Below, one piece after another: positions 18,097 to 26,650 of a DNA stretch of 64,000 nucleotides (positions are counted from its first letter, which is position 1; the number at the start of each line of letters is the position of its first letter). The stretch covers positions 131,765 to 195,764 of the forward strand of contig CAZGJZ010000009.1 of the NCBI GenBank assembly GCA_964525935.1. Direction: 5' to 3'. The DNA is from UBA2377 sp964525935 (GTDB taxonomy: Bacteria; Verrucomicrobiota; Verrucomicrobiia; Opitutales; Opitutaceae). A program made the translations under genes and the position numbers. Below the pieces are notes generated by a model, which was not told where the DNA came from, ran no database searches, and saw nothing but the letters and a program-made list of their open reading frames with translations.

Positions 18097-18551
18097 TAGC
18101 CCGAGTCTGAATGCTGGTTATTATTATGTAGGATAATACTAACTAGATTTGCTTCCGGGTCCATCTTGCGAGACTGGGGTTGATTGCCCTATTAATATAG
18201 GGTATTTTGCTTATATAATTAAAAAAGAGTAACTTGGGTTATGTTTTCTGGGTGGGGTGGAATACTTGATGCAAGAAAGATGTATTAAATGTGATTTGAC
18301 TTGTGGGTTACCCACCCCAACAAAACACATGAGTAAGTTTACTTATATAACTCAACGCAACACCGTCCTCTATATGGGTAATGGCCGACGCTCTTCTAGT
18401 GCTTCTTTCCGCGCTACCCCGGTGCAGGGCCGGCTCAGTTTCACAATTTATTTATTTGCAGGGCTAAATCCCCGACAGCTTTCCGGGCGATAATTCCCTT
18501 TTTAGATACACTCTTACAAAAACGTCCTCAGCCCGACCCCGATCATCCGTC
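18097..18551. promoter_or_regulatory. AT-rich divergent control region with inverted repeat
   Basis: 455 bp between two divergent genes for exported proteins, much more AT-rich than the surroundings. It contains a perfect inverted repeat CCCTAT-TAAT-ATAGGG (18187-18202), a TATAAT at 18214-18219 and a GGGTGGGG/CCCACCC pair (about 18250 and 18310). A small reading frame at 18257-18493 has no supporting features. The inverted repeat is a candidate operator able to act on both genes; promoter positions are not certain. Confidence 0.4.
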
Positions 18552-20621
18552 ATGAAAATGCCCTCACTTCGTTCCTGCTTTTTGGCCGCCGCGAGTTTTC
18601 TGCTTGGCACCTTGTTGCAAGCCGCGCCCACGCCGCCGTCCGGTCAGGGCGTAGTCACCTACACGCCGGTGGAGAAGACGGTGCAGGGCAATCAGCCGCT
18701 CAACCAGAGCTACCCGCTCGTTATCAAAAGCCCCTCCAACCTCGTGGCGGGCACGTCGGTCACGATCACGCTCAACAAGAGCATCCTTTCCAAACCTGAT
18801 AATGTGAGCGACGCGGTGACCCTGAGCCTCCTGAGCCTCAGCCCGTCCACGCTCACGTTCACCGGTCCCAACCAAGAGCTCACCACGACCGTCGCGGTCA
18901 ACGTTCCCCTCGGTGATTTCGCCGGCAATTATGCCTGGCGCATCACGCCCGCGGGTTGGCCGTCCACCCTGTCGATCACCGATATCGGCGCCACGGTTAA
19001 TGCCCGTGTGAGTGCGCCGCAGTCCACCGACACCACGCCGCCGGCGATCGTGTTGCTCAGCCCGGTTAACGGCACGGAATACATTTACCAGCCCGTCTTG
19101 GGCCAGCCGGTTAACGTGCCGGTGGATTTCACGGCCACGGTCGGCACCGGCGGCCAGCCGATCAGCGGCCTGAGCGCGTTCCTCAACGGCCTGCCGATTG
19201 CAGTGACGCCCAGTGGCCTCGGCACGCTCAACGCGACTGGCACCGGCGCGCTTTCGCTGGTTATCCCCGGTTCCTACACCGTCCGCGCCACCGCCACGAA
19301 CAACAACGGCACCAGCGAAGCGAGCGCCGACTTCACCGTCGTGCTCACCGCGCCGCCGCCAGTCGTCGCCGCCACGAGCCCGGCGCCCAATGCCGTCTTC
19401 ACCTACACCGCGGGCGGCACCGGCGTCACGGTCCCCGTCAGTTTCACCGCGACCAGCCTCTACGGTAACATCACCTCCGCCGCCGCGACGCTCAACGGTG
19501 CGCCCATCACGCTCAACCTGAGCGGCGTCAATTCCTCGCTCGTTGCGACCGGCAGCGCCTCGCTCAACCTCACCACGGCTGGCAGCTACAACTTGGTGTT
19601 CACGGCGACCAACGCCTACGGTGCGGCGACTCCGGTCACCGTGCCTTTCACCGTGCAGGTGGTGGCGGCACCCGAGCCGCCGGCGGTCACGATTCTCACG
19701 CCCGCCAACGGCACCGTGTTCACCCGCGTTGCCGGCTCGGCCGCGACCGTCGTCAACTACACCTTCAAGGGCACCGCCACCTCGGCCACGCCGATCAAGA
19801 CCGTGAAGGTCACGATCGACGGCGTCACCGTCACGCCCGCGACCCTCACCGGCCTCAACACCGCCACGGTCACCGGCGGCGGGGCGAAGAGCTACAGCGC
19901 GCCCGGCACGCACGTGATCAGCGTGACCGTGACCAACGCCGCGGGCAGCGCTTCGACCTCATCGACCTTTGTGGTGAACGAGACCCAGCCCGTCGAAGTC
20001 TGCCAGGATCTCACCTGGTTGCCCCCGATCTCCTACAACAAGACCGTCGACGGCGGCTACACGATGCCGATCAAGTTCACGTTGAGCTGCCGCTGCAAAT
20101 TCGTCCGCGACACGACCACGCTCATCGCGATCTACGAAGTCTACGCCAACGGCACGACTTCGAACCCGGTGATCTATCCCTATGGCTCCAGCACCTCGAA
20201 CCCGGCGAACTATTTCATCGCGAACAACGCCTACCAGCTGAACTTCAAGACCTCTACCGGTGTGCACCGCTACCGCATCGAGGTCTATCACCCGCTGACC
20301 GCCGATGGCTCCTCGCTGCAATTGCTCGGCTCGAAAGACCTGCTGACCAAGGCTGCCAGCGACAAGAGCTGCAAGAGTGACAAGTCGGGCAAGGGCAAGA
20401 ACTGCAAGTCGGGCAAATACTGCAAGTCCGACAAGAGCGACAAGTCGGATAAGTCCGACAAGAGCGGCAAGTCCGACAAATCCGGCAAGGGCCACAAGTC
20501 CGATAAGAGCGACAAATCGGACAAGAGCAGCAAGCACGGCAAGTCGGACAAGAGCGACAAATCCGGCAAGAGCGACAAGTCGGACAAATCCGGCAAATCG
20601 TCCTCCCGGTATGGCCGGTAA
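18552..20621 (+). CDS. Secreted Ig-like/PxKF protein with Ser-Asp-Lys/Ser-Gly-Lys tail
   Basis: 689 residues. Signal peptide at 1-25 (FLAAASFLLGTLLQAAP). Several Ig-like or cadherin-like beta modules follow (about 160-270, 270-370 and 375-480, each opening with a Pro-rich linker such as TAPPPVV or APEPPAV and a SPVNGT or TPANGT motif). A PxKF-type domain (about 485-600: SYNKTVDGGYTMPIKFTL) comes next, with a Cys pair in SCRCKF. The last ~88 residues are a low-complexity cationic tail of SDK, SGK and CKS triplets, without a membrane anchor or sorting signal. Inferred role: exported, possibly binding acidic polysaccharide or the cell surface. Divergent from the giant PEP-CTERM gene, sharing its control region. 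Confidence 0.75.
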   Translation: MKMPSLRSCFLAAASFLLGTLLQAAPTPPSGQGVVTYTPVEKTVQGNQPLNQSYPLVIKSPSNLVAGTSVTITLNKSILSKPDNVSDAVTLSLLSLSPSTLTFTGPNQELTTTVAVNVPLGDFAGNYAWRITPAGWPSTLSITDIGATVNARVSAPQSTDTTPPAIVLLSPVNGTEYIYQPVLGQPVNVPVDFTATVGTGGQPISGLSAFLNGLPIAVTPSGLGTLNATGTGALSLVIPGSYTVRATATNNNGTSEASADFTVVLTAPPPVVAATSPAPNAVFTYTAGGTGVTVPVSFTATSLYGNITSAAATLNGAPITLNLSGVNSSLVATGSASLNLTTAGSYNLVFTATNAYGAATPVTVPFTVQVVAAPEPPAVTILTPANGTVFTRVAGSAATVVNYTFKGTATSATPIKTVKVTIDGVTVTPATLTGLNTATVTGGGAKSYSAPGTHVISVTVTNAAGSASTSSTFVVNETQPVEVCQDLTWLPPISYNKTVDGGYTMPIKFTLSCRCKFVRDTTTLIAIYEVYANGTTSNPVIYPYGSSTSNPANYFIANNAYQLNFKTSTGVHRYRIEVYHPLTADGSSLQLLGSKDLLTKAASDKSCKSDKSGKGKNCKSGKYCKSDKSDKSDKSDKSGKSDKSGKGHKSDKSDKSDKSSKHGKSDKSDKSGKSDKSDKSGKSSSRYGR
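20358..20606 (+). repeat. 9-bp-period coding repeat (Ser-Asp/Gly-Lys tail)
   Basis: About 28 degenerate copies of a 9-bp unit such as GACAAGTCG/GACAAGAGC encode Ser-Asp-Lys or Ser-Gly-Lys triplets. Codon choice alternates (TCG, TCC, AGC for Ser; AAG, AAA for Lys), showing selection on protein rather than on DNA, or an old expansion. Confidence 0.85.
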
Positions 20622-20632
20622 TTGGATTCGGC

Positions 20633-20665
20633 CGGCGGGTTGCCTTCTGAAAGGCATTCCCGCCG
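20633..20665 (+). terminator. Stem-loop after the Lys-tail protein gene
   Basis: CGGCGGG (20633-20639) pairs with CCCGCCG (20659-20665), enclosing a second stem GCCTT/AAGGC with loop CTGA. It lies 12 bp after the stop at 20621. No T-tract follows directly, so it may act as an mRNA 3'-end structure or a weak terminator. Confidence 0.5.
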
Positions 20666-20734
20666 ACGCGTCCGCCGCCGCCGGCACGGCAGTTGGTTGA
20701 TTTTTAGCCGGCATCTGTTTCTCACCTATCCGCC

Positions 20735-21415
20735 ATGGCTGCACCGACTTTTCAAAACAGCATCAGCGTGCGGGGCCTGATGAAGACACTCTGGCTCATC
20801 GTTGGCGGACTGATTGGCATCCACGTGGTGCTGACCGTCGTGCATTACCAAGTGATCGAGATTCCCTGGTATGTGCGGCAGATCTTCGATGTGGATGAAG
20901 AGGACAGCTTCCCCACGTGGTATTCGGCCGCCGCCCTGTTGTTGACCGCCGTGGTCCTGTGGGTGAACGCGCGCCGGCAACGCGCGGCCGGCAGTTCGCT
21001 CCGGTGGCACTGGCAGGGGCTCGCCGTGGGTTTTCTCATGCTCTCCATCGACGAAGTCGCGGGCCTGCACGAAACCCTGAACAGCATGATCGAGGGATCA
21101 TGGGCGGTGCCCGGCGCCGTGTTGGCCGCGTTGATCGGCGGCGTTTACCTGACGTTCCTGGTGCAGTTGGAGCGCAAGGTGGCGATTCAGTTTGTGATCG
21201 GTGGCGTCATTTTTCTCGGAGGCGCCGTCGGCGTGGAATATTTTACCGAGCCCTATCTGAAAAACGACCAGCTCAACACGCTCGCTTACAATCTTTGGAC
21301 GGCGGTGGAGGAGGGCATGGAAATGGTCGGCGTGCTCATTTTTCTGCGCGCCTTGCTGCGCTCGATGAAAGCCGATGCGGCCGTGCAACCGCTGGGGATC
21401 GAGTTGAGGGATTGA
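20735..21415 (+). CDS. Multi-pass membrane protein of unknown function
   Basis: 226 residues with about six hydrophobic helices (near 15-37, 62-80, 92-107, 125-145, 152-170 and 192-212). Charged residues near or inside helices stand out: DVDEEDSFPTWYSA before helix 2, DEVAGLHE after helix 3 and EEGMEM at the start of helix 6. Such clustered acidic and His residues suggest metal binding or proton handling, but no family is recognised. No operon partner: the next gene is 274 bp away. Confidence 0.7.
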   Translation: MAAPTFQNSISVRGLMKTLWLIVGGLIGIHVVLTVVHYQVIEIPWYVRQIFDVDEEDSFPTWYSAAALLLTAVVLWVNARRQRAAGSSLRWHWQGLAVGFLMLSIDEVAGLHETLNSMIEGSWAVPGAVLAALIGGVYLTFLVQLERKVAIQFVIGGVIFLGGAVGVEYFTEPYLKNDQLNTLAYNLWTAVEEGMEMVGVLIFLRALLRSMKADAAVQPLGIELRD

Positions 21416-21689
21416 GCGAGCTGGCGCGGCCTGCGGGTCGCGGAACCGAAGCATCGCCCGCGTTCGGATTTGGGTCGGCCTTACGCCGTGCGTTAAGAGC
21501 CGTGGTGTGGCTCGCGGCCGACAACACCCGCGCTTGGCCGGTTTATCGGGGCATCGGGGAAATTCCTACTTGAGGGCTAAGACCGGAACCAAGCGCACGG
21601 GACTGATACTAGTGCCACATTGAAACCCTCTGCCGCGGTGCGTGCATCCCGTGCGGACCGTCCGGAGGAAACCTGAATCCCCAACCTCC

Positions 21690-22637
21690 ATGTCCATCAC
21701 CGACCCGCTACCTTCGTCCTACAACGCCCCCTACGCTCGCGTGCACGTGTGTCGCTCCGTCAGCTGGGGCGCCATCCTCGCCGGCCTGACCGCCGCCATC
21801 GCACTGCAAGTGCTCTTCATGCTCCTCGGCGCCGGCCTCGGCTTCGCCATCTATTCGCCGCTCACGGACGAGAATCCCGTGGCCGACCTCGGCAAGGGCG
21901 CGATCATCATCCAAGGCATCAGCGCCGTGGTTTCGCTCTGGTTTGGTGGCTGGGTCGCCGGCCGCTTCACCCCCATCGGCGTGCGCCGGGCGGGCTGGCT
22001 CCACGGTTTCCTCGTCTGGAGCGGCGCGACAGTCGCGGGCGTGCTCCTCGTCGCAGGCGGCGCCGGCTGGCTGCTGGGCGATTTGTCGAAGCTCGTCGGT
22101 GGCGGACTCTCCGCCGCGGGCAAACCCCTTGCGGCGATCACCAGCGAAGCGACCAATCTGGCCAAGGATGCGCTGGCCCAATCCAACAATTCCCTGAGCA
22201 GCTTCACCGATGAATCGCTCGGTGGCATGCGCGCTGGCGCCACGGCGGCGGACAGGGTTCGCGCCAAGCGCGAGATCAGCCTGGCGATCGCCCGGGTGTT
22301 CACTCCCGGCGAAGACGCCCTGATGCCCGAAAAGCGTGCGGCACTCGTGAAGGTGTTGGCGGAACAAACCGCCCTCAGCCAAAGCGAGGCCGATCACCTG
22401 GTCCGGGAATGGACGGACTCTTACAACCAACTCCGGCAGGACTTGGCGGCCGCCAAGGAGAAGGCCGAGATCAAAGCCCGGCAGCTGGCGGATGATGCCG
22501 CCGACCGCCTCGCCCTGTTCTGTCTCTGCACGTTCGTCGCCTTTGCCCTCGGCGCCCTCGCCGGCAGCTGTGGTGGCAGCCATGGCGCCAGATGCGCCAC
22601 GCGCTGCGAAGACAAGGAAGGCGTCCTGGTCGCTTGA
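21690..22637 (+). CDS. Membrane protein with N-terminal helix pair and charged central helix
   Basis: 315 residues from ATG 21690. WGAILAGLTAAIALQVLFML opens the first of about three N-terminal membrane helices (residues ~22-50, 72-95, 106-132). A long soluble, probably helical stretch follows (~145-265), then a last helix (~270-292) with a Gly/Cys-rich C-terminus (SCGGSHGARCATRCED). The N-terminal WGAI-LAG pattern resembles proteins often labelled PhnA-like membrane protein, a name without functional proof. GGAGGAAA lies 19 bp upstream, rather far for a ribosome site. The 38-residue membrane peptide follows 36 bp later, probably in the same transcript. Confidence 0.7.
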   Translation: MSITDPLPSSYNAPYARVHVCRSVSWGAILAGLTAAIALQVLFMLLGAGLGFAIYSPLTDENPVADLGKGAIIIQGISAVVSLWFGGWVAGRFTPIGVRRAGWLHGFLVWSGATVAGVLLVAGGAGWLLGDLSKLVGGGLSAAGKPLAAITSEATNLAKDALAQSNNSLSSFTDESLGGMRAGATAADRVRAKREISLAIARVFTPGEDALMPEKRAALVKVLAEQTALSQSEADHLVREWTDSYNQLRQDLAAAKEKAEIKARQLADDAADRLALFCLCTFVAFALGALAGSCGGSHGARCATRCEDKEGVLVA

Positions 22638-22673
22638 ACTGAAACCCAAATCCCAACCTCAACCCATCCTCCC

Positions 22674-22790
22674 ATGCAACTCATCCTCCCCATCGCTGCC
22701 GCCGGTTACTCGCTCCTCTATCTGCTTTTCGGCGGCGGCCTGTTTGGCGCCTTCGTCATCTTCGTCATCGCCAAGCTGCTCGGCAAATAA
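22674..22790 (+). CDS. 38-residue membrane peptide
   Basis: MQLILPIAAAGYSLLYLLFG opens the peptide, which continues with GGLFGAFVIFVIAKLLGK and a stop. It is a single hydrophobic hairpin or one long helix with a C-terminal Lys-Leu-Leu-Gly-Lys. Located 36 bp after the 315-residue membrane protein in the same direction. No family known; support is the ATG, hydrophobic design and position. Confidence 0.45.
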   Translation: MQLILPIAAAGYSLLYLLFGGGLFGAFVIFVIAKLLGK

Positions 22791-22919
22791 CCGGGCCGCA
22801 GGCTTAGGCCACAGCGCGCGATTGCCGGGTAATTCCGGTGGTCGCGCGTTTTGGGTTTATAAGATTACCGACCGCAGGGAACCCAGAGAAAGGCGGCAGG
22901 TTTACTGCGGCCTGATCAA

Positions 22920-23339
22920 TTAATAGGAGCGCTGCTTGATCCCCCAGCGACCATGCTCGAACGTGACGATCCACAGATTGCGATGACTGCTGGCGACCGA
23001 TCCATCGGCGCGATTGCGGGTATATTCCACGACCAGATGAACCTTACGCGGGCTGACCAGCACGGCATCCTTGCGCTGGTAGCTTGATGAGGTCCAACCC
23101 GTGTCCCGATGAAGGGCATCGAAGAACGACGCGGGCAATTTTCCCGGTTCGTTCCAGACGACCAGCTGCTCACCCGACAAAATGAGGTGGGGAAAGTGCA
23201 GCTGTGCGTCCATGCCGGAAAGATCGCGGGCATTGAACCGCTCCGTGAACGCTTCCACGCAGCGAATCGCCGCGGCAATCATGGCCGCTTCGTCATTGGC
23301 ATCGGGAGCAGGCTGGAACAGGGCGTCGGCGTTGGCCAT
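22920..23339 (-). CDS. NTF2-like (SnoaL-type) protein
   Basis: 139 residues with an N-terminal helix containing CVEAFTERFNARDLSGMDAQ, the hallmark of the NTF2/SnoaL cone fold, and a C-terminal strand pair ending in WIVTFEHGRWGIKQRSY. Such proteins are small ligand-binding or isomerase-like folds; function cannot be predicted. No signal peptide. The start ATG at 23339 is the only sensible one. It lies alone between the membrane-protein pair and tRNA-Leu. Confidence 0.75.
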   Translation of the reverse strand: MANADALFQPAPDANDEAAMIAAAIRCVEAFTERFNARDLSGMDAQLHFPHLILSGEQLVVWNEPGKLPASFFDALHRDTGWTSSSYQRKDAVLVSPRKVHLVVEYTRNRADGSVASSHRNLWIVTFEHGRWGIKQRSY

Positions 23340-23390
23340 GGGCGGTGGAAATCTCGCGGGTTAATCCGGGATGAGTTGCGGCTGGTCTGG

Positions 23391-23416
23391 CCCGCCTTCG
23401 CCGAGGCTTCGGCGGA
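23391..23416. repeat. Palindromic GC element next to tRNA-Leu
   Basis: CCCGCCTTCGCCGAGGCTTC followed by GGCGGAC. Outer arms CCGCC/GGCGG form an imperfect hairpin. Read in frame this sequence gives the peptide RRSLGEGG, familiar from many spurious small annotations in several phyla, so it is a dispersed repeat rather than a gene. It sits 27 bp from the 3' end of the tRNA. Confidence 0.55.
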
Positions 23417-23443
23417 CAAATTTCTTTCCAAGTTGGAAAAAAT

Positions 23444-23528
23444 TGGTGCCCGGGGTGGGGGTCGAACCCACAAGACTTGCGTCGGTAGATTTTGAGTCTA
23501 CTGCGTCTGCCAATTCCGCCACCCGGGC
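23444..23528 (-). tRNA. tRNA-Leu (anticodon CAA)
   Basis: On the minus strand the gene begins GCCCGGGTGGCGGAATTGGC. It has a 7-bp acceptor stem closed by CCCGGGC, an anticodon stem GTAGA/TCTAC with loop CTCAAAA (anticodon CAA, reads UUG), a long variable arm as expected for a class II tRNA, and the T-loop GGGTTCGACCCC. The CCA end is encoded (85 nt including CCA). Confidence 0.96.
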
Positions 23529-23600
23529 AGGGCTGCGTGAGGGACCAAGGTGAAATCTGCGCGGGGCGTTGTAAATCCGAAATTCGGAGAAGGAGGGTTG

Positions 23601-23726
23601 CCCACGGAACACACAGAATACACGGAAGATTATTATTCGTGGTCTTAGCCTTGACTGGCAGCGGTGTGCACAAGGGCGGGTCGGAGTCGTCGCCCTGCTT
23701 TCCGTGTGATCGGTGTGTTCCGTGGG
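23601..23726. repeat. Inverted period-9 micro-repeat
   Basis: Left arm 23601-23628 (CCCACGGAACACACAGAATA, then CACGGAAG) and right arm 23698-23726 are reverse complements with about three mismatches, 69 bp apart. Located between the tRNA and the TolC gene. No gene is visible in 23529-23813. Confidence 0.75.
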
Positions 23727-23813
23727 GAACTCGGGGTTGATCTCAGTGGCGGCGGACGACACGGAGGTCGTCCCTCCATTAAGGAGCGGTCACGAGGGCC
23801 GACCCTGCGACGA

Positions 23814-25316
23814 TCACTCGATCGTGATGTTGTGCGTCGCCAGGGTTGTGCCGAGTTCGCGGTCGTAGGTGGCGATGGCGCGGCGTTGGTCGGCGAGTGC
23901 GCGGGCGTAGCTGTTTTGCACGCCGGAGAGGATTTCCTGCTGCTGCAACACGAAGAACGTGGCGCTGGCGCCGGCGCGGAAGCGTTTTTGCTCGGCCTCG
24001 AGGGATTGCCGGGCGAGTTCGAGCGCATAGCGGGCGGCGGCGACGCGTTGCTTCGTGGTCTCGATCTGGCCGGCGGCGGCGGTGATGTTGACGGCGATGT
24101 CCTGCTCGAAGCGCACGAGGTCGGCCTCGGTGCGGAGCATGGTGAACTTGGCGGCGCGGGCGCGACCGCGGCCTTCGCTGAAGGTCAGCGGAAGGCGGAC
24201 GACGACGCCGGCACTGTAGGCGCGGGCTTCCTCGTCGCGGACCTGGTTGCGCGCATTGCGGAAATTGGGATCGAGGCCGCTGTGGCCGTAGCTGCCGACG
24301 AAATCGACGCGGGGGAGGAGCGCGTTCCTGGCGAAGGAGTAGTTGGCGCGGTCGATGGCGAGGCCGAGGCGGGCGGCCTGATAATCGGGGCGGCGGTCGT
24401 AGGACTGCTTCAGGTCGTTGGCGAGGTCGATGACGGGATCGGCGGCGGGGGCCAATTCCACGACGGCGAGGTCGGGGCCGGTGGCGGTGAAGGCGGTGTT
24501 GCCGATGAGGCGGCGGAGATCGTTCTCGAGGTCACGGACGTTCTGCGCGGAGAAGAGGATGGCTTCCTCGCGGTTGGCGACGCGGGAGCGGGCCTGGGTG
24601 ACGTCGGCGTCGGAGATGGAGCCGACGCGATGGCGCTTTTCGTTTTCGTCGAGGAGCTGGGCGGCGAGGTCGCGCGAGAGGCGGGCGATGCGGAGGTTGT
24701 CACGCGCCTGCTGCAGGCCGTTGAAGGTGTAGATGACTTCGGTGACGGTATCGATGACGGTCTGGCGGTGCTGCCAGTCGGAGATGCCGCGGCCGGCCTT
24801 GGCGACGCGGAGGCCGTTGAGGTTGGCGCCGAAACCGAAGCCGCGCAGAAGCGGCTGGGTCACGGTGACGCCGCCGAAGGTGGAGTAGTTGTCGGCAAAG
24901 GCGTTGAGGGTGCCGCGCTGGTTTTGCGCGGTGGCGCCGACGCTGTAGGTGAGGCCCCAGGGCGTGAGGCCTTCGAGGGCGAGCGAGTAGTTGTCGCTCT
25001 GCGCGAGCGGCCGGGTGGAGGGCGGCGTGAAGATGCCGGCGCTCTCGGCCTCCTCGTAGCGGCGGTTGAAAACGAGCTCAGGATCGAAGCGGCCGTATTC
25101 GGCGAGGACGTTGCCGCGGGCGATCTGCGGGGTGAAGGCGCTGACCTTGACGCGCTGGTTGTTTTGGAGCGCGAGCTTGATGGCCTCGTCGAGCGTGAGC
25201 ACGGGGCCAGTGCTCAAGGTTGCAGTCGGTGTGACGGTGGGTTCTGCGGCAGTAACGGCAGCACAGACGAGGCAGCCGAGGCCGGCGAGGAGGGTTAGTT
25301 GGCGGAAGAGGAGCAT
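23814..25316 (-). CDS. TolC-family outer-membrane efflux protein
   Basis: 500 residues from ATG 25316, with a signal peptide (LLFRQLTLLAGLGCLVCAAV, cleavage near Ala-Ala). The TolC/OEP duplicated helical architecture is visible: LTLDEAIKLALQNNQRV opens the first half and the second half begins near LANDLKQSYDRRPDYQAARL. This would be the outer-membrane channel of the export system encoded at 25-41 kb, which also supplies the HlyD adaptor and permeases. Last gene of the sigma-54 unit that starts at 26483. Its start overlaps the preceding small gene by 22 bp. Earlier in-frame starts give Arg/Pro-rich nonsense and are rejected. Confidence 0.92.
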   Translation of the reverse strand: MLLFRQLTLLAGLGCLVCAAVTAAEPTVTPTATLSTGPVLTLDEAIKLALQNNQRVKVSAFTPQIARGNVLAEYGRFDPELVFNRRYEEAESAGIFTPPSTRPLAQSDNYSLALEGLTPWGLTYSVGATAQNQRGTLNAFADNYSTFGGVTVTQPLLRGFGFGANLNGLRVAKAGRGISDWQHRQTVIDTVTEVIYTFNGLQQARDNLRIARLSRDLAAQLLDENEKRHRVGSISDADVTQARSRVANREEAILFSAQNVRDLENDLRRLIGNTAFTATGPDLAVVELAPAADPVIDLANDLKQSYDRRPDYQAARLGLAIDRANYSFARNALLPRVDFVGSYGHSGLDPNFRNARNQVRDEEARAYSAGVVVRLPLTFSEGRGRARAAKFTMLRTEADLVRFEQDIAVNITAAAGQIETTKQRVAAARYALELARQSLEAEQKRFRAGASATFFVLQQQEILSGVQNSYARALADQRRAIATYDRELGTTLATHNITIE

Positions 25317-25495
25317 GCGTCGGTGGCGGGCGTGGCGGGGGCGGCTTCGTCTGGGTGGGCGGACTCCTTGGCGGCGCGGGAGTCGGAAGAAGTGGGGGCG
25401 GAGTCGGCGGGGTCGTTGCCGGCGGGAGCGGACGCGAGGCCGCCGAGGAAGAGGGCGAAGAGCGCGGCGACGAGCGGGTAGCGGAGGATGGACAT
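25295..25495 (-). CDS. Small secreted Ala/Pro/Ser-rich protein (66 aa)
   Basis: N-terminal signal-like helix (MSILRYPLVAALFALFLGGL) followed by a polar, acidic, Ala/Ser/Pro-rich stretch with one Cys near the end (DACSSSAN). It lies 5 bp after the ATPase stop and overlaps the TolC start by 22 bp, so translation coupling is likely. No family recognised. The tight packing between two confident genes and the signal peptide support it being real. It could be a spacer-like periplasmic protein or an exported peptide. Confidence 0.5.
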   Translation of the reverse strand: MSILRYPLVAALFALFLGGLASAPAGNDPADSAPTSSDSRAAKESAHPDEAAPATPATDACSSSAN

Positions 25496-25500
25496 GGCGG

Positions 25501-26166
<666 letters not shown>

Positions 26167-26238
26167 GCGTGGCGAAGGACTGAAGGAAGAAGGGTGAAGG
26201 AAGAGAGAAGCAGTGAACGAGGTGCGCGGGCGGCGGGC

Positions 26239-26451
26239 TCACATGAGGAGCGAGGCGGGCGCCGTGCGCGCGGGAGCGGGGGTGCGTTTGGGCACGGCGG
26301 CTTCCGGGTTGGCGCGGGTGGCAGGGGCGGTGGTGGGTTTGAGGGCGGGAGCAGCGGCGCAGGCGGAGGGCGAATCGGAGGCTTTGAGACACGCGAGCAC
26401 CGGGGAGACGGTGGCGAAGGCGAGGAGCACGGCGGCGAGGAGGGTTTTCAT
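26239..26451 (-). CDS. Small secreted protein, first gene of a sigma-54 unit (70 aa)
   Basis: Signal peptide MKTLLAAVLLAFATVSPVLA ends at a Cys (PVLAC), close to but not a perfect lipobox. The mature part is Ala/Pro/Thr-rich with a second Cys (SPSAC) and basic residues (VPKRTPAPARTAPASLLM). It is the first gene after a strong sigma-54 promoter (predicted start about 32 bp upstream) and is followed 72 bp later by the ATPase gene. No homology recognised. The signal peptide and position argue for a real gene: a periplasmic lipoprotein-like factor or an exported peptide. Confidence 0.55.
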   Translation of the reverse strand: MKTLLAAVLLAFATVSPVLACLKASDSPSACAAAPALKPTTAPATRANPEAAVPKRTPAPARTAPASLLM

Positions 26452-26493
26452 CGGGGATTTTGGCGCAACGATGGGAGGTGGCGGGCTTTACTT

Positions 26494-26509
26494 TGCAAGG
26501 GGCATGCCA
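26494..26509 (-). promoter_or_regulatory. Sigma-54 promoter A
   Basis: Minus strand TGGCATGCCCCTTGCA: GG and GC separated by exactly 10 bp, matching TGGCAC-N5-TTGCA with one change. Predicted start near 26483. 36 bp upstream lies GGGTTAAAAATT (26545-26556, plus-strand reading). Confidence 0.8.
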
Positions 26510-26544
26510 AGGGGGAATGGCTTCTGTAAGACGATGGAAAACAA

Positions 26545-26620
26545 GGGTTAAAAATTATAGGAGCTTGCGCTGAACCTGGGGTTTGTCCGGCGATGGAACG
26601 CGGGCGTCCCAAAAGCGGGA
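26545..26620 (-). promoter_or_regulatory. Upstream activator region A for sigma-54 promoter
   Basis: Contains GGGTTAAAAATTATA (26545-26559), a block TCCGGCGATGGAACGCGGG (from 26586) shared with the HlyD promoter, and the inverted repeat TCCCAAAAGCGGGA (26607-26620), centred about 130 bp upstream of the predicted start. Proposed binding site of the NtrC-type regulator encoded at 42954-44324. Confidence 0.65.
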
Positions 26621-26650
26621 TTTGGGAGAGGCGCAAGGCTTGGAGAAAGG

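Noticed and set aside
18257..18493. 78-codon plus-strand frame in the AT-rich divergent region
   Set aside because: Mixed composition without motifs; it overlaps the probable control region and has no close ribosome site.
18605..18620. TGGCACCTTGTTGCA on the plus strand, resembling a sigma-54 promoter
   Set aside because: GG and GC are 9 bp apart rather than 10, and the sequence lies in the signal-peptide codons of the gene at 18552. No upstream palindrome.
20358..20606. Regular short repeats resembling a CRISPR or minisatellite
   Set aside because: The period is 9 bp, in frame and coding for the Ser-Asp/Gly-Lys tail. There are no spacers of uniform length.
21585..21609. GGAACC followed by GATACT as a possible ECF-sigma promoter
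   Set aside because: The 13-bp spacing between the two elements and the -10 sequence do not fit known ECF classes well enough.
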